Source: Juglans regia (Eukaryota; Streptophyta; Magnoliopsida; Fagales; Juglandaceae). Taken from it: 64,000 nt of DNA. Below are positions 1 to 12,350 of the stretch, piece by piece. Below the pieces are notes generated by a model. It did no database searches and was not told the origin of the DNA. It was given only the letters and a program-made list of their open reading frames with translations. Position 1 is the first letter of the stretch. Every line of letters begins with the position of its first letter. Location of the stretch: positions 24,006,270 through 24,070,269 of the forward strand of contig NC_049903.1 in NCBI RefSeq assembly GCF_001411555.2, in the 5' to 3' direction. Position numbers and translations under genes: made by a program.

Positions 1-172
1 TTTTAAGGCCTAATATTTGGAAGTTGAGAAAGGGAGGGGGATAGTAGTAGTTGAGATCAGCCTTCTTTAAAATTTGATATATATTAGAGCTAGATAAGAT
101 TATTGTAATGGAGAGTACTGATTCATTCTACAATGGTAGTTTCGGTTTAATTACATCGATCTGATCTCTAAT

Positions 173-1012
173 TAGGCCTGTGCAAAAAATGAGTGACATG
201 ACCATCTGTGAGCACCGACCCGACCCGAACCAAACAATATGGGTTTAACTCTTGATCGGGATTGACCCGTACAACCCGCTTACAAAATCTACAGATGAAA
301 CCCTAGCGCTCTTTCCAAAATTGGTTTTAACCCGCTTATAAAGTCTTGTTTGCTGCTGTCGAAGGTATAGAGTCTCGAGGTCTTGGTTTTGTAGCGACTG
401 TGGAACGCATGGGTGAAGTTGAGGGAGGAAGACTAGTTATGGAGGACGGGTCTAGCAGTGAGGTGGAGGACTTCGTCGATGGAGACTAGGTTGTTGAGCT
501 CAGTGAGTTGGGAGTGTGACTGTGAGAGAACCAAGACCATGGCGATTTGAGTTTTCTGAGTTCATCTTACCATTTTATCAAACACTTCACAAGCTTTTCA
601 CTTTTCTCACGCAACACACCATTTTCTCTTTAATTCATTTTCCTGATTACATCCATTTCACAATATATCCATTTCTATTTCCTCAGTTATTCTATTTTAC
701 ATTTTTATTTCACTTTACATTGAGAACCATAACGGTGGGGTAGAGATCCAAAGGCAATCGACGGCGAGTTGGTGATAGGCTAGCAGTAGTGGGAGCAGAG
801 ACCTTGGGTTTACAATCCGTGAAGTGAGAAGTGAAATTGAGAGCCAACAATGCTGCAGGAGTATAGCTTGAAGGAAGAGGAGGGTTGAAGATGAGGGGAG
901 GGGGGGAAACACGGGTTTAATATACGGGTCAGGTCGATTCTACCCAACCGATCAAGAAGTGCGGGTCGGGTCGGGCCCAAATGTTTAACGGGTTGCTCGG
1001 GTTGCAGCCCTA
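173..1012. mobile_element. Non-autonomous hAT-like element
   Basis: The left end reads TAGGCCTGTGCAA and the reverse complement of the right end reads TAGGGCTGCAACCC, an imperfect terminal inverted repeat. The flanks are ctctaat (166-172) and ttctaat (1014-1020), a decayed copy of the 8-bp duplication usual for hAT elements. Both ends carry 'gacccgacccgaacc'/'cgggtcgggtcggg' subterminal motifs in inverted orientation. No transposase reading frame is present. The family assignment is inferred from the ends. Confidence 0.55.
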
Positions 1013-1567
1013 CTTCTAATATATATATAAATATATAGAACATTGAACAATGTATTTTTTTTAAAATTTTTCTATTTACTTTTTTGGAAAAGATTAGTGT
1101 GGCCCATTTACATTAAAACGCAAAGAACAATTAGTACGACGATGGACGACGCATTAATCATGACCAAGGATTTTTTGTTTGGATGGATTTAAGTAGCTAG
1201 AGAGAATCCATGAGATGCGCATGAGAATTATAAACGGTTCATAGCTTTGTTCTTGTAATTAAGGCCGTAGTTATAACCACAACTTACCTAACCAATTTAG
1301 TAGATATGATTATTTATTATGATCGCTACTTAATGAATATTGATATGAACTTTAAATCTGAAAATCATAGACTCACTCTCGGAAGTTGAAAAATATGACT
1401 CTAAAATTAGCATGTGAAGTTTTGTTTTTAGAAAAAAATAAATTTAAAATATATATGCCTTAGTTATTTGAAATATATTATATACTCTCATTTGACATCT
1501 ATAGAAGTAAAGATTTGACAATTTATGGAAAGTTTTTTCAAATGACTTAATACTCATGCATTTATAT
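1013..1567. other. AT-rich spacer, nothing recognised
   Basis: No coding, RNA or clear repeat signal was seen here. The short ORFs are chance ones. Confidence 0.5.
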
Positions 1568-1692
1568 AGATCTTATCTTAAGGTATATTACGAGAATATT
1601 CAAGTTTCTTACTTTAGGCAAGACAGGTCTCCTAGTGTTTGCTGAGGAGGAAGTACAGTTTGTGAGATCATTAGAGAGAGCTGGTAGTGAGG

Positions 1693-3091
1693 ATGTCAGA
1701 GGAGGTTATTGAAAAGTGGGGCAACCTCAAACTGATTGAGGCAGAGCAACATGAGGTTAAGGTAGATTCCACAGTTGATTATGTAGTTTTTAGACATGGA
1801 AAACTTTGTCTGATTGTCCTTATTGTGTCAGACAAAACCATAAACAAAGAAGACTTCTAATCCACAATGTAGAACATATGGAAGCCTAAAGGAGGAGTGC
1901 AGTTTAGAGAAGTTGGCAACAATCTCTTTCTCGTCGAATTTCAGAAGGATCAAGATATCCAGAAAGTTAAGAAGGGAAGGCCATGGTCGTTAACCTTCTC
2001 TGATGGAAACCAAGATGGATCTAGTCTTAAAGATTATTTGCAACTTCCAGATGGGCCAAGAAGATCAAGGAGACAACTGCAAGGATTGATGCAATCCACT
2101 TGGGACGAGTTTAGCAAGAGCCCAACATTCAAGATGGGGTTTGAAGGATGAAGATCCAGTTTTGATTCATTTGATCAGCTATGGAAGAGGGCAACGACAA
2201 GACTTAAAGGCTTTGGGCTCTTGAAGGGTTTCAACTTATTTAATTCATTTAAAGAACTTATTTTATTAGTTTAGAATAATTGAGTTTATTATGGGAAGCA
2301 CTTAAGGGGGCCTATGCAAGGGCATGTTAGGAAAATTATTATTTTATTGAACTAGGGTTAGGGTTAGGGTTACTATAGCCGAGTTACTGTAGCGCCGCAC
2401 TGTAACCTCGGCACTGTTCATCCAGGCGCACTTTCGGAAGATGGGGATTTATTTTGACTAGGGTTTCATTAGATTTAGCTTTAAATACTTTATGTAGCCT
2501 CATTTTAATTAGCTTATGAAATTTGATGAATTTATTCATTGTGAGTTGAGTTTTACTCCTCTTGTTCTTAACTGAACTTTTGAACTTATCAAAAGTAAAT
2601 CACAACCTTTGTGGCGTTCCTCCTTTGTAATCTAGGTTCTTGAGACGGGTTTTTCAACGGGTCTAGATTTTAATATAATTTAGGTTCTTGAAACGAGTTC
2701 TCATCGGGTCTAGGTTCTCCATCCATTGGCTTGATTTTGGCTTTCTTGGGGAGTTTTCAAATTGATTGTGGGTTCAAGGGATTCATTTCCCACGGGTTCA
2801 TATCATTCTCTGTCTTAATACATTTGTTGGCTTTTCTTCTCCAAAAGACATTATTTTCAACAAGAAATATATGTGGGTTCAACTCCACAATGTTCCTCTT
2901 GGTGGGATGACCCGAGGCATTAATGATCAGATAGGGAAACTGATTGGAGAGGTGGAGGAAGTGGATGTTGATGAAGATGGGATTGGATGGGGCCCTTATC
3001 TCAAAGTCAAAGTTGTTGTTGACATCACCAAGCCATTAATGCGAGGCATTCTTCTCAATATGCAAGTAACAAAGTCTGGATTTCATTTATG
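1693..3091 (+). pseudogene. LINE ORF1 (gag-like, DUF4283) remnant
   Basis: Translation from the ATG at 1693 gives a DUF4283-like N-terminus beginning MSEEVIEKW. It is stopped near 1858, and the same frame resumes with 'FREVGNNLFLVEFQKD' and 'KGRPWS', the typical DUF4283 core. At about 1990 it passes into a Gypsy fragment and resumes near 2783 with 'RVHIILCLNTFVGF' and 'MWVQLHNVPLG', the second half of the same domain. This region supplies the RNA-binding protein of plant L1 elements. The zinc-knuckle end is not clear. It cannot encode a working protein. Confidence 0.65.
1990..2781 (+). mobile_element. Truncated Ty3/Gypsy 3' end with LTR-like sequence
   Basis: Codons up to the stop near 2151 read 'LPDGPRRSRRQLQGLMQ', which resembles the 'LPxGPxTRSRAK' C-terminal tail of plant Gypsy polyproteins. 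About 600 bp of non-coding LTR-like sequence follows, containing three copies of the telomere-like unit TTAGGG at 2353-2371. LINE ORF1 codons are interrupted on the left and resume on the right. The 5' part of the Gypsy element is absent. Boundaries are approximate, and no duplication was established. Confidence 0.55.
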
Positions 3092-4017
3092 AAATACAAA
3101 ATTTCTGTTTTAGATGCAGTATTATCAAACATTGTGCAAATGGTTGCTTAAAGGAATCAGTTACAAGAACTTTACATAGTGGTAACCAAAATCAATATGG
3201 TGCATGGCTTTGAGCACCCATCCTAAAATTTGTTAACAAGGTCAATCAGAAGGGCAATGGTGGAAGGGAGAAGTCTAATTCACACTCAACAGAGCAGCAT
3301 GTAGGAGATGCTGACATGGAGGGGACTGAGATCTATTATGGAAAGAAATCAAATCCTATGGAAGAGGAGGCTGATTGTCTAGAAGTTTTCATGATGAAAG
3401 ATGATAATAATAAAGGATGACATATAGAGAAGATGGTGCAAATCACGGGTCAACATTCTACTATGGTAATAAGAGATTCTACATAGGCACAATCTCAGGA
3501 ATCTGAAAATTCCAATTTGAGTAAGAAGGATTTTTCAGAGGCTACTTTTATGGTAACTGACATCACTGAGAATCCAAGATACGTGGAGGATCTAAAGTCC
3601 CACGTCCTTAATGAGCCACATTTATGTGAATCTGAGTATACTAAAGAGGATCCCCTCATAGAAGAGAAGTCGATTAAGAAAAAAATGGAGTCTCTTGATC
3701 CCTAGTTGATTAATGATGACATGTCCACAAAGTAATATGAGACTTTTAATAATATGCTAGAAAAAGAAAAGGGTAGCTCAAGTTCCAAACAAGCTACATA
3801 GTGAAATAGGAGAGCTCGAAACAAACAGACTACTACTAGTGTTAATCACACCAGATAGAGTGGATCTCGGAAAAGGATGTTATCATACACATCAGAATTC
3901 AAGCTAGTTGACATCGGGTTGAATACCGAAGAAAGCCCCTATTTCTAAGAGAAGTAGAAATAGTCTTTCTTTAGGAGATTAGCAATAAGAATTATTGGTA
4001 GAGGTTGGTCACCGTCC
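3092..4017 (+). other. LINE inter-ORF region
   Basis: This lies between the ORF1 domain and the endonuclease. A fragment at 3517-3705 (62 codons, acidic) may be the decayed hydrophilic C-terminus of ORF1. No conserved domain is visible. Confidence 0.4.
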
Positions 4018-7000
4018 TTGCCAGTATCAATGAGTCTCCTAAGTTGGATTTGCCGAGGGCTTGAAAATCCTCGAATAGTTAGAATCCTAAGTCTTTTGAC
4101 AAAGAAAAAGTGTCCTAGTTTGGTTCTCATCATGGAAACCAAATGTAACAAGGCTAGAATTAAAGAAGTTAAGGTTAAGCTGAAGTTTGATAGTTGCTTT
4201 ATAGTGGAGAGTAGAGGCAGCAGTGGTGGTCTAGCCTTTTGTGGAATCATAACCTTGATCTCCAATTATACAATTTCAGATGTCATATTAGTGCCATGAT
4301 GAAAGAGAAGCACAATGGAAATTCCTGGATGTTTACTGGCTTTTATGGCCATCCAGAAACTTCCAAGAGGGAGAGCAGTTGGAATTTGGTTAAGCACATG
4401 AAGTCAGGAATTACTATGCCAAGGATATGTGTGAACGATTTGAATGAAATAACCTGTCAAAGTGAAGAGATTGGAGCTGCTTCTAGACCATACAAACAAA
4501 TGGAAGCCTTTAGAGAAGCAATTGAATTATGCTCCCTTAGTGACTTATCTACAAAGGGATAGAAATTTACATGGTCAAAGAATAGACGAGATAGGGGATT
4601 TACCAAGGAAAGGCTTGACTGAGTCGTGGCTAATTCAGAATGGCAGCTTATGTTCCTAGACTCCACTTGTTTTGTACTGCCTACTTTAAAATCAGATCAG
4701 TGTCCACTCCATATAATTCTTTCCAGGAGCAATAGTAGCAGAAGAAGGAAACGCTACATCTTCATAAATGAAGCTACTTAGGTCCTGAGAGAGGACTGCT
4801 CGAATGTCATTAAAGAAGCATGGAGTAAGGAGACTGGAGGAGAGGAGGGAATAACAGTGATTAGAAACAAGCTCCAAAATTGCAAAATGGCCCTCAAGAT
4901 GTGGAATTCTTACCATTATAGAAAGGCCCCATCAGAAATAAGGAGGAAGGCAGAGAGGATTGCAGACCTAAAAGGATCAGGGAAAGGAGACCACCTTAGC
5001 ACTGTTCAGAAGCTCCAAGAATAAGTGGAATTAATTTTAGCAGAAGAAGAAATCAAATGGAAGCAATTAGCTTCAACATGGGGATAGAAACACTAAATTC
5101 TACAACATGTATGCAAACTAGAGAAGAAAAACCAACTCTATCAACCAGATTATGGATCAATAGGGAAGTTTAATTACTGATCAAGCATTGATAGGTGATT
5201 TACTCATTGGTGTCTTTTCTGATCTGTTTACTTCTTCTAATCCTTCTGCTATTGCTAGCTGCCAATATGGCATGGAAACAACACTTATAGCTAGCATGAA
5301 CTCAAAGCTTTTGCTTGACTTTACTGCATTGGAAGTGAAAGAAGCTATCTTTCAAATGACCTCCTGAGCTCTCCAAGCCCTAATGGTTTCCCAGCTCAAT
5401 TTTATCATGTTAACTAGGCAACTACTAGGAAGGATGTGTGTCAATTTGTGCTTCAAGTTCTAAATCAGGGTGGTTCTTTAAAGAGTTTTAATGATACCTT
5501 ATCACACTCATACCTAAGATCAAGGAGACAAAGAAGGTATATGATTTTAGTCCAATTAGTACGTGCAATGTTATTTATAAGATAGTTGCAGAGGTGTTAG
5601 TCAATAGGCTAAAGAAAGTCCTTCCTAAAATTATATCACTCAATCAAAGTGTCTTTGTTCCAGACAGGCTGTTACTGATAATATTCTTGCAGCCTATGAA
5701 AGTCTACAAACTATGAATTCTCGAATGCAGAGTTAGTCATGCTATATGGCACTTAAACTTGATATGAGCAATGCATATGATCGAGTGGAGTGGAAATTTT
5801 TTAAGAAGTTACGAGCATAATGGATTTTGATCCGAGATGGATATCACTATTGATGAATTGCATCACTTCAGTCTCTTACTCTATTTTGATCATTGGTGAA
5901 CCACATAATTCTTTTGCTCCATCTAGAGGTCTCAGGCAAGGAGATCTACTCTCCCCATATCTTTTCATTATATGTGCAGAAGTTTTGACATTTCTCTTGA
6001 ACCAAGCAGAGGCAAGAGGTAGCATTTCTGGTGTTCCTATTGGAAAATGACCTATTTGTATCAATCACCTATTTTTTTTAATATGACAGCCTTCTCTTTT
6101 GCAAAGCTAATCCATTGGAGTGTAGTAGAGTTATTCATGTTCTGGAGACATATGAAAAAGCTTCAGGTCCAATGTCAAACAAGGAAAAAAACTTCAATCT
6201 TTTTTAGTAGAAACACTCCTCCAGATATACAAAGTACCGTTCTAAAGATTGTAGGGGTGAAGTCTACTAAATTATATGAGATGTACTTGGGCTTACTTGT
6301 TGTGGGAAGATCAAACAGTACTTCATTTCACTCACTTATTGACAAGACTTGGGGTCGGATTACAAACTGGAAAACAAAGTTCTTGTCAGCAGCAGGCAAA
6401 TAAATTCTCTTGAAAGCTGCTCTCCAAGCAATTCCCACTCACACTAGGGGGATTTTTCTTCTCCCTCACTCAATCACTCAAAGACTTAAACAAGCCGCTG
6501 AAAAGTTTTGGTGGGGATACAATGAAGACCATTCCAAAATGCAGTTGGTTAGATGGGAAAAAATGGGACTGTCTAAGGAAAAGGGAGGGTTGGGTTTCAG
6601 AGATTTTAGAAGCTTTAATCTTGTCATGCTGTCCAAGCAAAGCTGGCATATGTTACAGAATCCAAACCCCCTTCTTGCTAGAGTATTCAAGCAGAAGTAT
6701 TTTCCACAGGTTGATATTATGGATGCCACACTAGGATATAGGTCTTCCTTTACTTGGATGAGTATTCTTGCAGGACATCAACTGTTAAAGGCATGTCTTG
6801 TGTGGAGAATTGAAAATGGAAGGAGGGTTAGGATTTTGAAGAATAAGTGGATCCCAAGATCCCAAGATCCCATTCTCACATGATCTAGTCTCCTATTAAT
6901 GGATTTGAAGATAGTGCCAAGGTGGCTGAACACATACTCTCTTCTCTCCCCAAGAAGTTGATATAATAAAGACTATTCCAATTAGTCTTGGTGGAAGAGA

Positions 7001-8090
7001 GGACCAGAGGGTTTGGTATTACACAAATAATGAAATTTTATCTATGTAGTGTGCCTATCATCTTCATAGGGAACTTGTTTCCAAAAATGAAGGGGAATCT
7101 TCTATTGGAAGGATGCAAAATGAGGTATGGAAATCTATATGGAAATTAAATGTTCCCAATGTTGTGGGAATGTTTCTATGGAAAACTTGTAGAGATGCTC
7201 TCCCCACTTTCTCAAATATGTGGAAGAAGACAGTTGTGGAGAATGTTGTGTCCTTTTTGTAGAAATTAGTTTGAAACTGTTGGACATGTGTTATGGGATT
7301 TTGTGGTCTCTAAGAATGTCTGGAGCCAAGGATGCATAAGAATACAAAAGATGACTCTCCATAGTAATTCTTTCATGGATATATGGAGTCAACTTCACCA
7401 AAACCTGCAGCAAGATAAACTGGAGGAAGCTGCTATGATTGTACAATTGATTTGGACTGGGAGAAACGATGCTACACATGGTTAATGTTTTATCCACCCG
7501 AACTCTCTTGTTAGAAGGGCTAGAGAGGAACTGCAAGCTTTTATAACTGCTCTAGGGATCCATACCCTCCTTCTGGAAAGTACTGCAAATTCGATGTGCT
7601 TGTGGAAGAAACCACCTGATGGAGTCTACAAAGTTAATTGGGATGCAGCCATTGACAATAATAAAGGCAGAGTTTGTATTGGAGCCATAATAAGGGATGC
7701 TGAAGGCCATGTCATAGGAACCCTCAGAGCTCCAAGAAATTTCATTGCTAATGTCTTTAATGCAGAATCTTATGCAGTGATGTTAGCTGTCAAACTCTGT
7801 CAAGATATGGGTGTCAAAGAATTCATTCTGGAGGATGATACACTTTAGATGGTGGATAATCTCAGTATGGAGAAAACAAACTAGAGTCAAGCGAGTCTAC
7901 TGATTGAGGATGCAAAATCCTTGCTTAATTCATTTGCTATTTGGTTTGTTAATCATATTAAGAGAGATGCTAACAAGGCAGCCCATATATTAGCAAGAGA
8001 TGCTCTTAAACTACATGAAGACTTGTATGGAATGGAAATTTTTTTAACTATATTCATTCTATGTTTTACGTGAGATGACGTAAGTCTTCT
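4018..8090 (+). pseudogene. LINE ORF2 (endonuclease-reverse transcriptase-RNase H) remnant
   Basis: The endonuclease start 'WICRGLENPRIVRIL' (expected WNCRGL) and 'LIMETK' are seen near 4040-4140. Reverse transcriptase motifs appear as 'LDMSNAYDRVEW' near 5760 and 'SRGLRQGDLLSPYLFI' near 5922-5970. The catalytic F/YADD box should be near 6080 but is destroyed: the frame reads a stop followed by YDSLLFCKA. The palm/thumb continues at 6410-6883 ('WWGYNEDHSKMQLVRW'). A nuclease H domain of the RVT_3 type covers 7594-8030 ('VNWDAAIDNNKG', 'AESYAVMLAVKL', 'HIKRDANKAAHILARDA'). Many stops and frameshifts make the copy inactive. The family assignment is firm. Confidence 0.8.
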
Positions 8091-8215
8091 TTAATCAATA
8101 AAAAAAAAGATCTTATGTTTGAGTGAGGAAAACCTTTTTTTCTTGTGAAGTGCTAGAGAGCATCCACTGTAGTGATGCACACAATGCACACACTATGTGG
8201 ATGGCTCTCATCCAC

Positions 8216-8625
8216 TTTTTTTTTTTTTTTTCCTTCTTTCCTTCAGACGCAGCGGCTTCTCTCTCTCATCTCTCTCACCAGCGTCTCTCTCTCTCATCAT
8301 CTCCGCTCTCTCTCATCTCGATCTCTCTCTCTCTCTCTCTCGTCTCGTCTTGTCTTGCTCTCTCTCATCTCTGCTCTCGCTCTCTCTCATCTCTGCTCTC
8401 GCTCTCTCTCTCATCTTAGCTCTCGTCTCGCTCTCGCTCTCTCTCATCTCTGCTCTCGCTCTCTCTCATCTCCGCTCTCTCTCTCGTCTCGCTCTCTCTC
8501 TCGTCTTGGCTCTCGCTCTCTCTCTCATCTCTGCTCTCTCTCTCTCACATCTCGCTCTCTCTCATCTCTGCTCTCTCTCTCTCCTCTCTGCTCTCTCTCT
8601 CGTTTCCCCTCTCTCTCATCATCTT
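8216..8625. repeat. CT-rich low-complexity tract
   Basis: About 400 bp are built from (CT)n runs broken by CATCT, GCTCTCG and TCTCGTC variants. It gives open frames on the plus strand rich in Ser and Leu, which are artefacts of composition. Confidence 0.9.
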
Positions 8626-8699
8626 TCCCATCCATCTCTAATTTTAAATTTAACAAACATGTGGTGTAGATTTTGACACATTATCTCTGCAAAACTGGC

Positions 8700-9019
8700 T
8701 GCTATAAACAGTGGCTTCTATATATAATATTTCTTACAAATAAAAGGAAAGGTTACTGTACAATATGTGGTTATTAAGTTTTGTTTTAGAAATGGTATAT
8801 GAGATTTAAGGACATGAGTTGAATTGAGATGAGAGTTGAGAGTTCAATAAAATATGGTTAAAATATATTTTTTTAATATAATTTTTATTTTAAAATTTAA
8901 CAAAATTGAATTTTTTATTATATTTTATTTAAAATTTTTTAAAAATTATAATAATAAAATATAATAAAATGAATTAAGATTATTTTTAAATCTCGACAAC
9001 ACTTAAAAATAAGAAGTTT
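8700..9019. other. AT-rich spacer
   Basis: It has 'gagatgagagttgag' and long A/T runs like the MITE bodies elsewhere in the window (for example 58762-58968). Ends could not be defined. Confidence 0.35.
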
Positions 9020-9024
9020 ATAAG

Positions 9025-9660
9025 TAGGACAGTTCTACACCCACCGCTCCCAACAGGATTGTTAGTTATTTTGGTGTGTTTTATTTTTTTTTATTTTTTT
9101 AGATGTATTTTTTTATCATTTTCAAATATTTTTTTTTAAAAAATATTTACAATATCATTAGAAAATATTTTTTTAATCATGAAATAAAAAAAAAAAAAAA
9201 AAAAAAATTTACCAACGATAGCTCTAGCTGAAGTAGTGGGACTAGCATTATTGTTAGGATGGTGCTACGTCCACCCGGTATAATTGTTCTTCTTCTTTTT
9301 GTTCTCTTTTTTAACATGTATTTATTTTATACTTTTAAATATATTTTTTAAAAAAAATAAAAAATATAATATTATTAAAAACTACTTCATTAATCACTAA
9401 ATAAAAAGAAAAATTAAAAATTAAAATAAAAAATTTCAACAGTAACATCGAACTGTACAAATTAACGGTTAGAGTATCATTTTCTTTTTGCTAGTTATTT
9501 TGATTTTGATTTTTTTAATTTTTTTTTACATATAATTTTTTAACACTTAAATATATATTTCTGTAAAAAAATACAACATTATTAAAAAAATATTTTCTTA
9601 ATACGAAATAAAAACAACAAAAAAAAAAAAATGCCAGCATAGCTCCTGGTAGTGGGACGC
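9025..9660. repeat. Three related AT-rich units in a row
   Basis: Units start near 9025, 9258 and 9470. Each runs from a short GC-containing head through a T-rich stretch, then 'aaatatttttttaa', 'aatattattaaaaa'-like and 'aaataaaaa' stretches, to a tail resembling 'agctc..agtagtggga'. They may be copies of one MITE-like family inserted near each other. The family was not identified. Confidence 0.4.
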
Positions 9661-10690
9661 ATTTATAAGTAGTACTTCGGTTATAGTGACGTTTGAAATT
9701 GATTTATTCCAGACAGTCTCTGACAGAAAATGTTGATGTGATAGTTAGCCGCAACATTAGTAGCAGTCCAAATTTGACACATCACAAGTAAGCAGCGACT
9801 AGCTAATATATTAAAATAAATAAAAGAGAAATGCTTTGCGAGACTCAAAAAATATTTCGAATGAATTTTTCTTTTTTTTCAAATCCAATAATTAAAAAAA
9901 TATTTTTTAATGATATTATCAATTTTTTATTTATTTTAAAAATATTTATGATGATTAAAAAAATACATAAAAAAATAAAAAAATTTATTCTTTTAGGGAC
10001 AAATTTTGAGTCTCAAATTTAGAATCCGTAACAAGACTCTAAATAAAAAAATCTTGGTTAAAATATTTGAAAAATGTTAAACGATAGTAAAAATTAAAAA
10101 ATAAATAGTTAGAATTAAAAAATAAACAGTAAATAAACTATAAAAACAGTAGAATAAAATAAATATATTTATATATTTAAAAGAAAAAACTGATGGGTTG
10201 GCGCACGGCCACCCCCTGTCAAAGAAGGGTGGCTGCCGGCCACCCCATGTGTTTTTCTATTTATTTGAAAATCCGATCATTTAAATCTCTCTTTTGTTTT
10301 TAAATCTCTTTTTTTTTTCAATTATTTACAATCTTGTTTTTACATTTTTTTCTGTTTTAAAACTCCTATTTTATTATTTTATCTTTTTAATTACAATTTT
10401 TTTAATTGTATGTTTAACCATTTTCGTAATTTTCATTTATAATTTTATGTGTTTTAGAAATTTAGTTTATAAACTTGTTTGTTTGTCAAAAATAGTTTTG
10501 TTGTTTTCTAAAGTTTTATGTGTTTTTTATTTTTTATCTTGTGATTTTTTGAAATTTATAACTTTATTATATGTTTAGTTTTTGTTTTAAAGCTTTTATT
10601 ACGTATTATTTTATTTTATTTTAATACTCTAATGAGTTTTAACAATTTCTTTTAATTTTTTATTATTTTTCAGATTTTTCTTACTTTAAA
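9661..10690. other. AT-rich spacer, nothing recognised
   Basis: This holds A/T-rich sequence and one GC-richer patch at 10195-10250 (inverted 'ggccacccc' and 'gggtggc' units). ORFs such as 10294-10578 are made of Phe/Leu/Ile codons from T-runs and are not credible genes. Confidence 0.4.
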
Positions 10691-10691
10691 T

Positions 10692-11002
10692 ATCGTTTGA
10701 ATTCGAAGATGAGTTGAAATAGATTATAAATAATAATAAGATGAGTTGTGAATAGTAGTAAAATTTATAAATTAAAATTATTGAATAATAATAAAATAAA
10801 TTAAGATAAATTGAGATAAACAATGAATACAAATGATGTCGGAGACGTTTAGATTTGAAAATGACTTGAGATGAGTTGAGATTAATTGTGAATAGTAGTG
10901 AGATGAGTTATGAATAATAATAAGATTTGTGAGTTAAAGTTGCTAAATAGTAATAAATAATAGTAAGATGAGTTGAGATAAATTTCGAATCCAAACGTCT
11001 CT
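10692..11002. mobile_element. Two abutting Tourist-like MITE copies
   Basis: The second copy (10841-11002) starts GGAGACGTTTAGATTTGAA, and its right end in reverse complement is AGAGACGTTTGGATTCGAA. The first (about 10692-10840) starts CGTTTGAATTCGAAGATGAG and ends gaatacaaatgatgtc. Both share the 'gatgagttgagat' and 'gaatagtagt' internal motifs with the copy at 12179-12350. Confidence 0.6.
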
Positions 11003-12178
11003 TTTATATTTTTCTACATTTTTCTTAATTTTGTAATTTTTTTTCACAATCTTGTATGTTCGTGACATGACAGCATGTTAATCATTAAGAGATTGACAGA
11101 GACATTGATTTGTAAAAAGAGAGCTGCTACTTGCTACTACAACGTTTCTTACAGGACACATCTTAACAACATTTCTTACAGGACACATCTTATCTTCTCA
11201 GTATTCTCATCGTGTCGATTTTTGTTTTTATTCTTTCCAAAGCTAAAAGCGCGCCTCTTCAAAAGAAAATAACAGACTTACAATCATTGTTATAAATTTT
11301 TATATAATTATATTTTAAATAAAAAAATATTTTTATAAAATTAATATCATTATATATAAATACATTTGTTTTAAAACATAATTATAAAAAAAAAATTATT
11401 ATACATTAATTACTATTCACCTCTACACTTCACATCCGATAACTTTTTTCATAGAATATAAAATATGAGATAATAAATAGTGATTAATAAAAAGAATTAT
11501 TTAACCCAGATATATCAATACATTAATCTTGTCTTGATAGTAAATAGGCACCCCATGGTCCATGTAGTGTCTATGGGTGGATAGGTTACTACTATCCGTT
11601 AAACATTCCCACCACAAGTAATTAGTTAACTTTCAAAGAAGTTAATTAACTATCTCATCAGAAGACTCTTTAAATAAGAGTTTTATATACTTACTAGTTT
11701 GAGAAGTGAGATAAGACGAAATTTTTGTAAAAATTAGTGAAATAATTTGAGTTAAAATATTTTATTAGATTTTGAAAAAGGAAAAAGAAAAAATTGAATA
11801 AGAATATTATAAAGTTAGAATATTTTTAAAATATTATTTCTGTTTTGAAATTTGAAAAATTTTTATTTTTTGCTTGGAAGTTTGGGCTTAATTTTAACAA
11901 ACCCTATGTTATTTTTTGAAAACAAACTTTATATGGTTAGAAAGATGGTTCATTAGTTTTAAATTAACATACCATAAGCTTGATTTTGACTTAAAAAAAT
12001 GAATCTTTAAAATGGAGAAAATCATAAAAATGGGTTAAGGAGGAAGACTATGGACGGTACCGTTTTGATAAGCCCACTCTCAAACTCGGAGAATGTGATC
12101 CAATCATCCACCCTTCATTTTTTGGTTCGCTTCTCGCCACGATACGGACACACATGTACCTTAGGATTAAGAGACTTT
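11003..12178. other. AT-rich spacer, nothing recognised
   Basis: No feature could be supported. A short direct repeat 'ttcttacaggacacatctta' occurs at about 11147 and 11171. Confidence 0.4.
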
Positions 12179-12350
12179 GGAGACGTTTGGATTCGAAAGA
12201 GATCTCAGCTCATCTCAACTCATCTCACTACTATTCATTACTATTCAGCAACTTTAACTCACAAATCTCACTACTATTCATAACTCATATCGTTACTATT
12301 CACAATCCATCTCAAGTCATCTCAACTCATCTTCGAATCCAAACATCTCC
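12179..12350. mobile_element. Tourist-like MITE
   Basis: The 19-bp inverted ends GGAGACGTTTGGATTCGAA and GGAGATGTTTGGATTCGAA (reverse of 12332-12350) differ at one position. The flanking trinucleotide is ttt on both sides. The interior has 'catctcaactcatctcac' and 'tactattca' repeats. The GG..GTTTGG ends and 3-bp duplication fit PIF/Harbinger-derived elements. Confidence 0.75.

Larger units (their letters stand above)
1577..8107 (+). mobile_element. Degenerate, nearly full-length L1-type LINE
   Basis: The element carries, in order: an ORF1-like region (DUF4283-type, from 1693), an AP-endonuclease start near 4027, a reverse transcriptase region near 5400-6400, a zinc-knuckle/tether region, an RNase H domain near 7594-8030, and a 3' end with a short poly(A) at about 8098-8107. 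A 9-bp sequence agatcttat lies on both sides (1568-1576 and 8108-8116), as expected for a target-site duplication. All reading frames are broken by stops and frameshifts, and a Gypsy remnant sits inside ORF1. Its presence near full length suggests a full-length insertion that has since decayed. The exact 5' end rests on the duplication. Confidence 0.75.

Noticed and set aside
2353..2371. Interstitial telomere array
   Set aside because: Only three units, inside an LTR-like sequence.
8172..8676. Long overlapping plus-strand ORFs rich in Ser/Leu
   Set aside because: They arise from the CT-rich repeat in all three frames and have no domain.
10294..10578. 94-codon Phe/Leu/Ile ORF that looks like a membrane protein
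   Set aside because: The composition simply reflects T-rich DNA.
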